The notes below the pieces were generated by a model, which did no database searches, had not been told where the DNA came from, and was given only the letters and a program-made list of their open reading frames with translations. 64,000 nucleotides of DNA. Origin: Bradysia coprophila (Eukaryota > Arthropoda > Insecta > Diptera > Sciaridae). Shown here in pieces: positions 39,401-49,755 of the stretch (the first letter of the stretch is position 1; each line of letters starts with the position of its first letter). The translations under genes and the position numbers were made by a program. The DNA is taken from positions 22,777,334 to 22,841,333 of the forward strand of contig NW_023503493.1 in NCBI RefSeq assembly GCF_014529535.1. The letters are read 5' to 3'.

Positions 39401-39472
39401 GTTGCCCTAATTGGCGGTATGGTGTTACACAATCACTCAACATTCCACAAAAGAAGCGAAGAGAGTATATGA
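30436..39472 (+). CDS. ABHD2: ABHD2-type alpha/beta-hydrolase (monoacylglycerol lipase family), 6 coding exons
   Basis: ABHD2 proteins are membrane-anchored serine hydrolases acting on monoacylglycerols and related esters. Coding exons: 30436-30590, 38090-38259, 38343-38697, 38763-39112, 39226-39266, 39332-39472. They total 1212 nt, giving 403 residues plus stop with all phases consistent; human ABHD2 is 425. The chosen ATG (30436) has G at -3 and follows an acceptor at 30418, implying an upstream non-coding exon. The N-terminus (FLTFVAVILCILFRILNV) is the single membrane segment. Diagnostic stretches are LPPRLWGFSGHVQT; ICPGIGNSSE; YIRTFVHYSQLHGYRCAVLN; the nucleophile elbow GFSLGG with S192; NAKDDP with D327/D328; and HGGHLGFYEG with H359. 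The catalytic triad is therefore complete. The 7.5-kb first intron contains a palindrome and a MITE-like element; the remaining introns are 65-113 bp. The C-terminal tail differs from the vertebrate one. Confidence 0.93.
31294..31407. repeat. Nested palindrome H2, GGCC-GTA-GGCC centre
   Basis: Outer arms AACTTGATGATAAATGC (31294 on) and GCATTTATCATCAAGTT (to 31407) are exact complements. Pairing continues through TAGGCAC and TGTGTA.ATTGTCAC to the central GGCCGTAGGCC (31347-31357). The inner core matches H1, but the outer arms are entirely different from H1. Upstream TAGTTATTTAT is shared with H1. Downstream TACAACATTTTTCGCAA resembles the H1 module. Confidence 0.7.
34823..34957. mobile_element. 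MITE-like element, GGGACATGGAAATAGTGC ends
   Basis: Left end GGGACATGGAAATAGTGC and right end (inverse GGGCATGGAAATAATGC) flank 100 bp. Further inverted pairs lie inside around GGTAACCTAGTTACCGGG and CTTGGTTACGG. It is 135 bp, non-coding, and lies in ABHD2 intron 1. Confidence 0.6.
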
Positions 39473-41833
39473 GCTGATTGCTTTTTATTTCGTTGATTGA
39501 TGTGTTCATCTGGAGATATTAATGCTAAACATTTTTTACGATGTTGCTGTTGTTGTGTGTTGCCTATAATTGACACCGCAGCTCTTGTTACACAAATTTG
39601 AAAATGTGAAAGTGTGTGTGTGTGTGTGTAAAAGTGTTTTTTTTTTATATCAGAAAATCGAGAAAAAAAAAAATGTTTGTTGGTCACACCAGTTTTAAAA
39701 TTTAATTGATACAAAATGTTGAAACGATTTCATAGATACGGCAACACCCGAGAAACCAATGATGTTCCTTAACTTTATTTTTAATCATTTTTGTATAACG
39801 ACAAATTTAGCTCCGTTTCGCTCAAAAATTTAAGACGAACGGTCGAATACGTTCGGGTTAAATTATTGATAGATCTGAGCTAACTAACGAAATACTTTAT
39901 CCATAAGCATGGAATGTGAGATTCCCGGAGATCAAAAAATAACGAGAACAATCGACAAACTGAAATTGCTCGGATGATGCAGGATGAAACTGATGGGAGA
40001 AAATGGTAAAATTTTTGCATGAAGTCGGTCAGAGCAAGATCAATAATAAATATGAAAGTTTCAATATGCTCCCGAGTTAATAAATCAAAGACATAAACAA
40101 TGAGAAGTATGTCTCTTATGTCCCTGAAGGATGGTAAAATAAAGCTCATGACAATCAGATCTCCATGATGTAGACTCTTAAAGTCATTTGATCTTTCCCA
40201 AAAAAAAAGTTTCATTATTTCCGAGTGCTACGAATAAAGAGAACATAAAGCACGCAACATATTTTGAAAGTACCGAATTTTCCCGGTGAAAATTCAGCAC
40301 TATTCGAATGTTGTCACAACGATGATTTAACATTAAGGTTACACTTTGATGCTTTTGCTTCAGCTGTCGTCGCTTCTTCGTTTTCATACACATCTCTATG
40401 TAAACGTATACTCCTCTCTGTACACGTACGATTGAATCAAACCACACGTCTACACACTGATGTTTGAAAACAAGAGCCTCGCCATTTAATGTTGAATCTC
40501 ACTGTATTTTTATAACATCGAAAATTTTGGCCTGTCCATTGTGGACATTTGTCCATATGTTTTTTGATCGAAGAGTACTCTCACATTGCCATATCATTGA
40601 CATGAAAATTGATACGCATAATTTTTTGGTAAAATTACTGAGTTCATACAAAAAGAAAAGATAAACAAAATCGAAAGAATATTCCAATTTACGATGAAAT
40701 TCCATTTGAAAATTAAATTATTTTAAAAGTAGAATCCCTAGACATACCAAAAAGTAAGGAAGAACGTCTCGAAGATCGTCCTTCGCGTACAAAATTCCTG
40801 ATGTAAGTCAAACAGGGAATTAAACATTGCGACGAATTTGTATTTTGAATAGAGCCCGATACGTTCGGAATCCGTTCATTCAATTGTAATCAGTCATAAT
40901 AATGGATTCCAGGCTGGTACATAAGTAAAATGAATTAAATTGAATGCGCTTAACGTATGCGGCAAATTCAGTTTCGTGCCTTTCAGTAATATGACGATAG
41001 TATCACGTTCTTATTCACTGAAACCATATTAAACGGATACGTCGATTTTACCTCGCTAATTGTTTTTCTGACAAACCTATCGACGTTATGTTAATCGCAC
41101 ACGGAATCGAACAAACGGACAGGTGCTCAGTTGTATTGGTAGAGTTTAAACCGCATAAAGTATATGTCTCGACTCTTGGTGGATTTATTTCTTTAAAAAA
41201 AAATTCTTCGATTTATTGACATATCCATTAGTCCATATTATTCCATGAAGCGCCTACAATTTCAATAAATCGAGATCCTCCATTTAATTTAGGCGACACA
41301 AAGTCAAAAAGACAATTTTAATTTTAAGTTTAGAATTTTAGTTAGACATTCAAAGAGATCGATTGTACCGGTTTCCAGTTCTAGGATATATACGAAGATG
41401 CATTAGAGGGTGGATGAATATGTAAATTGAACGTAGAAGGAAAAGTTTGCTATACTAAATTATGTGAATGTTACATGTCGTTTAATGTGATAAAATTTAT
41501 ATATATTGAATCGAGTACATGGTACTTAAGGATTTATGAGTCAAGCGTGTTGTATTAAAAATCTCAACTATAAGTTTGGTCTAAGTGTTTGGCACACTTG
41601 TTTTTGGACAGAAGATTTTTTGTTTTGTTTATTTATGATATTTGCTGATTACTATTGATAGAAATAAACATAGTCCCTAGCTTATGAACAATATAATAGT
41701 GATTTGTATAATGAATACGGGCAGCGTATTTAAGAATTTTATAAGTGTTAAACACCAATAACAAAAGGAAAACTTGTAAAAAGAAGAATTTGTAATAATA
41801 AATATTATACCAAAAATTGACATTTATTTTCGC
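39473..41833. other. Intergenic, 3' flank of ABHD2, no further gene
   Basis: The first few hundred bases are probably 3' UTR. A short TG microsatellite lies at about 39610-39631. No exon is supportable beyond it. Confidence 0.4.
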
Positions 41834-42613
41834 TTTTTAGCCCCGTACGAAGTACAAAGGGGCTTATAGGATTACAATGCCGTGTGTAATTGATGGAATT
41901 CGAAGCAGACGGTAAGGGCAAAGTGTTTGCCTATGTTCATAGATGACGAATCCGCAATAAAAATTTTGTCTGTCCGTCTGTCCTTCTGTCCGTCTGTCCT
42001 TCTGCCCGTCACGTCGATATCTTGAGTAAATCAAACTCGATTTCAAAATTTTTTTTTCCCCTGATAGTCAAAATAGTGAGGCTAAGTTCGAAGATGGGCA
42101 TATTTGGGTCGGCCCTTCATGAGTTAGGGCCGCCTAAGTGCTTTAAGGTCTTTTGGGGATATTTACGGCAAAAAAAACGTTGGAAATGTAAATGAAACAG
42201 CAAAAGATAGGTAATGTCGATACCGATCCAGAAAAAATAAGTTTATTAAAATCGGGTGAATGGCCCGTGAGTTAGGGCCCTAGAAGTGAAAGGCTACTTG
42301 GCCCTAAGTGTATTTTGCATATAACTCGAGTAAATTTCATCCTTTTTTCGTGATTTTTGTTTCATTTGAAAGGTAATCGAAGCCCGAATATAATGTGGCG
42401 AAGAACATTTTAAATTTGGGTCCTTGGACATTTGAAAGGAACGTCGTACGGGGCTTCGTAATTACGCTATGCGCAATTTGTAAGATGTACACATTTCATA
42501 ATAATTTGACTTCAACTAGGGTGACAGACGCACTAGGGTCACGTGCGCAATAGATGTACGGGTTCGTACAGGGCTCAGTCGCAGCAAACGCTCCGACTGT
42601 TCTGACGGCTCGT
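41834..42613 (-). mobile_element. Helentron-like non-autonomous repeat, copy C (short)
   Basis: Reverse-orientation copy with the terminal hairpin TTTTTAGCCCCGTACGAAGT at the left, then a TCCGTCTGTCC microsatellite (about 41970-42010), and the 5' hairpin end near 42565-42613. It retains only about one diverged central tandem unit, so it is roughly half the length of copies A, D and E. Confidence 0.65.
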
Positions 42614-43308
42614 TTATTTACCATTCAGCCGAGACACTACTTCAAGAAAACGTTGCGTCATAACAAAAATAAACGAAATTGTAAAAACCCGTAGAACAGA
42701 ACTTAGCGAAATATTTTTGGACGAGAAATTATTCAAATCTATTTGAATCTACCATGAAGCCATGAAGATTATGTGGAAGTGTACAAAACCAAGGTTCTGA
42801 AAGAACCTTAAATACAAAACTATAGATCATGCTGTGTCTTCTAATTTTCTTTACACAAAAATGAGCCATCATAGCTTCTTGGTGAAAAATATGTTGTGAG
42901 TCGGTATAGATCAAATAAATTTTTAAAGAATAACCTATCCCCTAACTAAAACAAAATGATTTATTTGAAAATGTAACTTCTACAGTAAGTTTTGAGCCGA
43001 TGTAAATCAAGCAAATTTTCAAAGAATAATCTATCCCCTAACTAAAACAAGCTACACAACAAGAAAAAAAAATTAAAATTACTTCGAATTGTTGGCAACA
43101 CAACAATAAAATAAAGAATAAGTTAAGGTGCCTTTGGTGTCTTTCGTAATGGATCACATTCTGATAATTTTTCCAATATTTCTAACATTTTACCAATTTT
43201 GAGCGTTTCTCATAAAAAACAAAAGAAAAAAAAACAATTTTCGATAAAGTTTAGAGCACCAAAAATTCATTGATACATTTTATTATTGGACCAATTTAAT
43301 TTAAAAAA
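42614..43308. other. Spacer between repeat copies, no gene seen
   Basis: AT-rich. A phrase with AATAACCTATCCCCTAACTA and AAACAAAATG recurs about 100 bp apart (near 42930 and 43025), so a small local duplication is present. Nothing coding. Confidence 0.4.
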
Positions 43309-44652
43309 AACAAGGCATCAGAACAGTCGGAGCGTTTGCTGCGACTTAGCCCCGTACGACCCGTAATCCTATTTCGTCCGTAACCATAAGGGGCCATTCA
43401 CAAATTAAGCACGCGGTGGACGCGTAATTTTTGACCCCCTCCCCCCCGTTTCGCACGCGTTTTTCATATAAAAATGTCTAATTTCTGACCCATTGGGTAT
43501 TCAATTATCTCTCAAATGAAACAAAAACTAGCAAAATCGGTTGAGATTTACTCGATTTATGTGCAAAAAACACTTAGGGCCGAGTAGCGGCCTTAGTCCA
43601 AGGGACCAAATTTGAAACTTTTTTCGACTCGTTCTTTTCGGTATTCAATTATCACTCAAACGAAACAAAAACTAGCAAAATCGGATGAGATTTACTCGAT
43701 TTATGTGCAAAAAACACTTAGGGCCGAGTAGCGGCCTTAGTCCAAGGGCCCAAATTTAAAACTTTTTTTCCCACCAATCTATTCGGCATTCAATTATCTC
43801 TCAAATGAAACAAAAACTAGCAAAATCGGATGAGATTTACTCGATTTATGTGCAAAAAACACTTAGGGCCGAGTAGCGGCCTTAGTCCAAGGGACCAAAT
43901 TTGAAACTTTTTTCGACACGTTCTTTTCGGTATTCAATTACCTTCCATAAAAAAGTAAAACTAGCAAAAGCGGATGAGATTTACTCGATTTATGTGCAAA
44001 AAACACTTAGGGCCGAGTAACGACCTTTGAGCCCTCCCAACACTGATAAAAAAATTCCGTCAACATACATCCAGTATGTATGAAATGGCTGGCAGACAGC
44101 TTCATTTCTGCCTTACTTCGGATATGTATATTCCAACGTATTCCAACTGGACGTAAATTTTTTTATCAGTGAACGATCCCGCGTTGCATCTTACCCAAAA
44201 ACAATGTTCAGCAATTTTGTTCTACTCGTCAATACCTTTCATTTGATATATCACAAGCAGCTATTGCGTGCGTATTTCGGTAGATATCGTCGAAAGACTG
44301 AAAAACACCTATAGGGCCAAAACAAAACGTACGGTAGATATCGTCGAAAGACTGAAAAACACCTATAGGGCCCTAGCTCTGGAACATGCCCATTTTCGAA
44401 CTTGACCTTACTTTTGTCGATACCAATCGGGAAAAAAAAGAATTTTGAAAAAAGGTTGTGATTTACTCAAGCTAGAGGAGTCACGGACAGACGGACAGAC
44501 GGATAGACGGACAGACGGACATTTTTTTTACTGCGGATTCGTCATCTATGAACATACCAAATGCTTTGCCCTTACTGTCTGCTTCCAATTCGACGTGTTA
44601 CAAACGGCATATTAATCTTATAAGCCCCCAGTACTTCGTACGGGGCTAAAAA
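43309..44652 (+). mobile_element. Helentron-like non-autonomous repeat, copy D, with nested insertions
   Basis: It has the same ends, 5' hairpin (near 43326-43345), four central ~145-bp tandem units, AGAC/GGAC microsatellite (about 44485-44520) and terminal hairpin as copy A. Two foreign pieces interrupt it. A roughly 100-bp GC-rich fragment starting GGGGCCATTCACAAATTAAG (about 43391-43490) replaces part of the 5' block, and a 131-bp TIR element lies at 44041-44171. A ~50-bp tandem duplication of the segment with GATATCGTCGAAAGACTG occurs around 44278-44370. Confidence 0.7.
44041..44171. mobile_element. 131-bp TIR element nested in copy D
   Basis: The ends CACTGATAAAAAAATT and AATTTTTTTATCAGTG are exact inverted repeats. 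Copies A and E read straight through this point (CCCTCCCAACAAGC), which defines the insertion site. The core has GTCAACATACATCCAGTATG and no reading frame. Confidence 0.75.
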
Positions 44653-44835
44653 TATGAAGTACAAGATTTGATATCAACAGATTAAAAATAGGTATGGTTT
44701 TCTTATGTTGGAGTACTGCGAAACTCAATAAAATGTAATGAATAAATTGATCTTATATGTACTTTGATCGATAAAAGTAATATATCCGATAACAATACTG
44801 GTCATATGCTTGCCGTCTGTAACAGGTTAAATATA

Positions 44836-46115
44836 AACAAGGCATCAGAACAGTCGGAGCGTTTGCTGCGACTTAGCCCCGTACGACCCGTAATCCTATT
44901 TCGTCCGTAACCATAATACGTCCGTAGCCGTAATACGCCCGGAACCCTAATACGTCTACAACCCTCTAATGCGTCTGTTACCAAAATTCAAGTCAAGTTG
45001 GGCATGATCAAATTTACTGAAAGTGTTCATTTTTAAAATTGCGCATAGCGCAATTACGAAAGCCCGTACGAAGTACCTCTCAAATAAAACCAACAATTTA
45101 CGATATTATTTTAGAAACCCAAAATTGTTTGCCAACTTTCTATTGGGTATTCAATTATCTCTCAAATGAATCAAAAACTAGCAAAATCGGATGAGATTTA
45201 CTCGATTTATGTGCAAAAAACACTTAGGGCCGAGTGGCGGCCTTAGTCCAAGGGCCCAAATTTGAAACTTTTTTGCCACGTTATTTTCGGTATTCAATTA
45301 CCTTCCACAAAAAACTAAATCTAGCAAAATCGGATCAGATTTACTCGATTTATGTGCAAAAAACACTTAGGGCCGAGTAGCGGCCTTAGTCCAAGGGCCC
45401 AAATTTGAAACCTTTTTCGACACGTTCTTTTCGGTATTCAGTTACCTTCCATAAAAAACTAAATCTAGCAAAATCGGATGAGATTTACTCGATTTATGTG
45501 CAAAAAACACTTAGGGCCGAGTAGCGGCCTTAGTCCAAGGGCCCAAATTTGAAACTTTTTTCGACACGTTCTTTTCGGTATTCAGTTACCTTCCATAAAA
45601 AACTAAATCTAGCAAAATCGGATGACATTTACTCGATTTATGTGCAAAAAACACTTAGGGCCGAGTAACGACCTTTGAGCCCTCCCAACAAGCTCGCGTT
45701 GCATCTTACCCAAAAACAATGTTCAGCAACTTTGTTCTACTCGTCAATACCTTTCATTTGATATATCACAAGCAGCTATTGCGTGCGTATTTCGGTAGAT
45801 ATCGTCGAAAGACTGAAAAACACCTATAGGGCCCTAGCTCTGGAAGGGCCGACCCTACCACGCCCATTTTCGAACTTGACCTTACTTTTGTCGATACCAA
45901 TCGGGGAAAAAAAGAATTTTGAAAAAAGGTTGTGATTTGCTCAAGCTAGAGGGGTCACAGACGGACGGACGGACGGACGGACATTTTTTTTATTGCGGAT
46001 TCGCCATCTATGAACACAACCAAATGCTTTGCCCTTACTGTCTGCTTACAATTCGACGTGTTACAAACGGCATATTAATCTTATAAGCCCCCAGTACTTC
46101 GTACGGGGCTAAAAA
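44836..46115 (+). mobile_element. Helentron-like non-autonomous repeat, copy E
   Basis: It starts AACAAGGCATCAGAACAGTC and has the 5' hairpin, the TTAGCCCCGTACGACCCGTA box and four central ~145-bp units. A GGAC microsatellite (about 45960-45981) precedes the terminal hairpin, which ends GTACGGGGCTAAAAA. It lies 183 bp after copy D in the same orientation and is the cleanest uninterrupted copy. Confidence 0.7.
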
Positions 46116-46633
46116 CATGCGGTCAAATATAAAACAAACATTTTTTCAGATGCAGATGGTTATTTCAGCAGGCGAATTTTCCAAGATCCATAATGAATTT
46201 GCTTTTTTTAAAGTATTTAAACCTATAAAATATAGGTGGAAATGATTTGAAATTCATGTAAAATAGAGTACTTTTTGCAGCTGACCACTATGATCACTGT
46301 TGCTTGAAGTGCGTTGGATCGACACATTCAGAATTTGGAGACGCCAGATGCCAAAAATACATTCAGTAATCATAACAATTCGATAGATAATTTCATCAAA
46401 TTGTTTGTTTTGAACCAATTTTCGATGACCTACGACGTTTACAACATTTGTGATACAAGGAATGTAGGGGGGACTATTGTTTTGTATTCGATTTTTTACT
46501 CATTGTTGTGCTGGCGGTTGGAATTACGAAAATTACAATCAATTGCTTCCAACAATTTTGATTTTATCAGGCTGGCCGTCACACTTTTCATTTTGTAAAT
46601 TAAATTCAGAAACAAACAGTTGAACAGGCAACA

Positions 46634-46640
46634 TATAAAA
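46634..46640 (+). promoter_or_regulatory. Possible TATA box of the odorant receptor
   Basis: TATAAAA lies 41 bp before the receptor ATG. A start about 30 bp downstream would leave only a very short 5' UTR, so this is tentative. Confidence 0.25.
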
Positions 46641-46680
46641 CTGCCACGACATACTTTGAACGATTAAAAATAAAAAAAAA

Positions 46681-48266
46681 ATGTTTGTTATCAACGTACA
46701 TAACCGATTACGTTCAATGATGTCGGTGTTCCGATTGACGAGATTATGGAGAGATGACGAATCAGACGCTCATCAATTGAGAAGGAATATATTGCAATTA
46801 ACATTGTTCCTCCATTATTTCACATCGACATTGATTATGGCCCGCATAAGTAACAACGCTGACGAAAGGAGATTTTTTCTGGCCGCTTCGATCATAATCG
46901 TAAATGTAACCGTTCGGATGTACTACATATTGTGGAAGAAGAAAGAAATCATTGAATTAACAAACCGGATCGGTGCTGGTTTTTTCAAGAATCGGGAAAC
47001 GTTCAATCGAGCCAACGAACGAACGAACCTGTTCATGAAATTTGCTACTGGAATGCTGGTGATGAATTACAGTTCCAACGTCGCTCTTATTATTTTCAAG
47101 CTACCGTTTTTTGGGGCTAAGAAACAATTGCCGGTGAATCTTTATTTTCCATTCGATTGGGAAGCGAGTGAATTCTATTTTTGGGCTGCTTATGCATTTG
47201 TTACTTATGAAATGATTTTGTGCGCAACATGCACGTTACTGAATACAATAATTTGGTATCTTATGATGTGGTTGGCTATAAAATACCAAGCATTAGGCGG
47301 CGATTTCCGAACGATGGGAGTCTTCAATACTGATGATGTAACGTCAAAACGATTTGAAGAGGAATTAAGTGCGCTGATAGAGCAACATAAGGATCTGCAA
47401 CAGTAAGTTATTAGGCATCGGGGAATTTGGCACACGGTGCAAAAAGAGCGCATTCTTGAACTACGTAAAATGTGAACTCACACGCGTAAGTTTAACTCTG
47501 CAAATGCTTTTTAGCCCTGTCGTCGACTTAATGACTCCTTTTACAAAATGTTGGTATCGAAAAATCGTGGTGGGTTCATATTTTACGTAGTCCAAAAATG
47601 CGTTGTTTTAGCACCGTGTGCCAGATTAACCTAGACCAGTTATTATTAAAAGGCCACATCAGATGATATTTCTTTTTTATAAATATCCTACCAAGAACAA
47701 CAGACAGCTTCAAGAAATGTTTCGCTAATTTATTTTTTATTCAAATTACCACAAGTGGAATTGGCATTTGTTTTTCGATCTATCTGCTCGTGTTTGTAAG
47801 AAAATTGAAAGTTAACAAAGTTTTCCATATAGAATTTACACTCTCTCTAATGGGGAACGCTTTATTTGCAGAATTCAGAAGAAAATAGTCTTCTTAATTA
47901 TCTACTTTATATGATTGTCTTGGTGTACAATCTCTTCGACATTTTCATGGTCCTGTGGCTAGGGAACGAAATAACGCTATCGAGTGAACGTTTATTGTAC
48001 AGCTTATTTGAATCCAACTGGATTGATCAATCACATGCCTACAAGAAGTACATGTATATGCTGATGATATTTTTCGAAAAACCGCAATTGTTAATCATTG
48101 GGAAATTGTTTCCGTTAACTTTCGACACATTCACATCGGTGAGTTTTTCTTACCAATTATAGGATTACTTACCGTTTATTATGGCAATAGACTAATGTTG
48201 AATATTTCCTCACAGATAATCAATTTTGCTTATACCCTGTTCAATGTGCTGAAAAATGTTAAATAA
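46681..48266 (+). CDS. Insect odorant receptor (7tm_6), 4 exons
   Basis: Insect odorant receptors are seven-helix ligand-gated subunits with an inverted (cytoplasmic N-terminus) topology, used with the Orco co-receptor in olfactory neurons. Exons: 46681-47402, 47696-47795, 47872-48138, 48216-48266. They total 1140 nt, giving 379 residues plus stop, and all junctions keep frame. The protein has several hydrophobic helices: NILQLTLFLHYFTSTLIM, FFLAASIIIVNVTVRMYYIL, a long stretch around ILCATCTLLNTIIWYLMMWL, and FANLFFIQITTSGIGICFSI. The typical pre-exon-2 phrase (LSALIEQHKDLQQ) precedes the third-loop junction. The family signature is the C-terminus: PLTFDTFTS, then a final 16-residue exon IINFAYTLFNVLKNVK. 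It is intact and full length for the family, and is a divergent tuning receptor, not Orco. Intron 1 contains a MITE-like element. Confidence 0.93.
47411..47635. mobile_element. MITE-like element, copy 2, in odorant receptor intron 1
   Basis: The left arm GGGAATTTGGCACACGGTGC and the right arm (inverse GTTAATCTGGCACACGGTGC) pair. Pairing continues through AAC/GCGCATT...GACTACGTAAAAT.TGAAC for about 70 bp. Homologous to 24533-24715. It accounts for most of the 293-bp intron. Confidence 0.75.
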
Positions 48267-48289
48267 ATAACGGGAAATGAGGTGGGAAA

Positions 48290-48480
48290 GGGGAGAGCGG
48301 CTTCGCCTCGGGTCGACAATCGACATCTAGTGCGAAAAAATACCTTCATACCTTCCTTGGTAGATAAATAACTATTGCACCGTGATTCATACAACGTTTT
48401 ACGCCACAGAGGTATCTAAAGTTTGCAAATTTTGCATATTATGATGCTGAGTGGCATAAATTTTATGTGTATTTGAATTT
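48290..48480. repeat. Palindrome-family member H6 with conserved downstream module
   Basis: The GC-rich centre (GAGCGGCTTCGCCTCGGG, near 48296-48315) is followed by GACATCTAGTGCGAA. The module GCACCGTGATTCATACAACG, then TTTTACGCCACAGAGG, ATCTAAAGTTTGCAAA and ATTATGATGCTGAGTGGCAT comes next. It is collinear with the H1 downstream module at 13555-13640 with few substitutions. The arms are not clearly self-complementary here. Confidence 0.55.
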
Positions 48481-49509
48481 GAAACATGTGCATTTAACAC
48501 ACCAACAAACAATACAAATAAACGGCGCCAATTTTGAAGAGATTTTCGTGACATTTTAATTTTTTCCGATCATTTTTGTAGATATCTACATTTGATAAGT
48601 AATAACACGGTCTCAGTAGTACTGGTGAAACCGGGATTCCGACGGTTATAGTTAATTTGTTGCCAGTTTCTACCGAAATATGAGAGATATTTAAATTTGC
48701 TCGGAAGAAGAGTTAAATGTATGTCTGGCAATCGTAGCTCGTATTTATTAGTGATCGAACTGTGACTCGTGAAATTGCTTAAAATCAATCGTCTAAAGCA
48801 GACACACATGTTATTTTTCATGCAAAGAGACGCATGATCGCTCCCCCAGAAGGGAGCATAACGGAAAGTCAATTCATAAAATTAGAAAAAAAAGTTTCCA
48901 TGTTGAAACCGTGGATGGATCTCGACTGTTGTGCACGATTCGAATTACCCTGGAACGTTAATCAACAAAATGAAGAAGGATGACTCTTCAACAATAATTT
49001 CAGTTACATTTGGTCGTGGATAGAGGATGCCTTTTGTAAACTTAAATCAAACAACCGCTCTAAAACATATTATCTTGATCATGGCCCTACAAAGGGCCGT
49101 GAAGCAAGTCCTGACCCATTAAAAATTTGAAAAAAAAAACTTTGGACTTTTCCTCCTTTTTTGGTTCGATCTTGTGCAAACAAAAACCATGTAAACGGTC
49201 TCCACATTTAAGTCCGATCAGGTATAGATACAAACTCGAAAAATTCAGAATTTTGACCTGGCAAGCGTTTATTTGAATATTGCGAGAATATAAAGAAAAC
49301 GGAAAGAAAGGTATCATAATAGTGGTGTCCACACGAATCACTAACATCCGAAAACCGTTACTTATACTTTAGTTTTCACTAGGCGATGATGTCTGAACCA
49401 TTAATAATGAGTCTCGCTAGTGTCTTAGAATTGGAAGTCATCTACATGGATGAAAAAATCATCCACACTGTTTATCAAACTGGATAACATTTTGTTGATG
49501 AGACATGGC

Positions 49510-49700
49510 CTATTTTCGTGAAACTCGAAATTCTTTAGAATTCTAGAAATTCCTGAAAATTCTCGAAATTCCTGAAAATATTAGAAGTTAGTGAAATTCT
49601 CGAATTTAGGATCCCAAAAATTGTTTAGTAATTGAAATTCTTGAAATCCTCGAAATTCTTTAAAAATGCTCAAATTACTAAAATTCGTGAGTTTCACAAT
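49510..49700. repeat. Degenerate minisatellite, GAAATTC-type units
   Basis: Loose tandem units of roughly 12-18 bp on the pattern CTCGAAATTCCTGAAAATT recur more than ten times with drift. No coding interpretation. Confidence 0.5.
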
Positions 49701-49727
49701 TTTCAGGTATTTCGAATCTCCTAAAAC

Positions 49728-49755
49728 CTTAGACGAACTATATAGTTCGTCTAAG
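49728..49755. repeat. 28-bp perfect palindrome
   Basis: CTTAGACGAACTAT is followed directly by its exact inverse ATAGTTCGTCTAAG, flanked on both sides by CCTAAAAC. It has no loop. Confidence 0.85.

Noticed and set aside
41090..41115. GGAATCGAAC, resembling an inverted tRNA T-arm
   Set aside because: No acceptor stem, anticodon arm or D-arm can be folded around it.
46314..46598. 94-codon frame just upstream of the odorant receptor, considered as a second receptor fragment
   Set aside because: It starts at TTG, has no 7tm_6 motif and no splice context.
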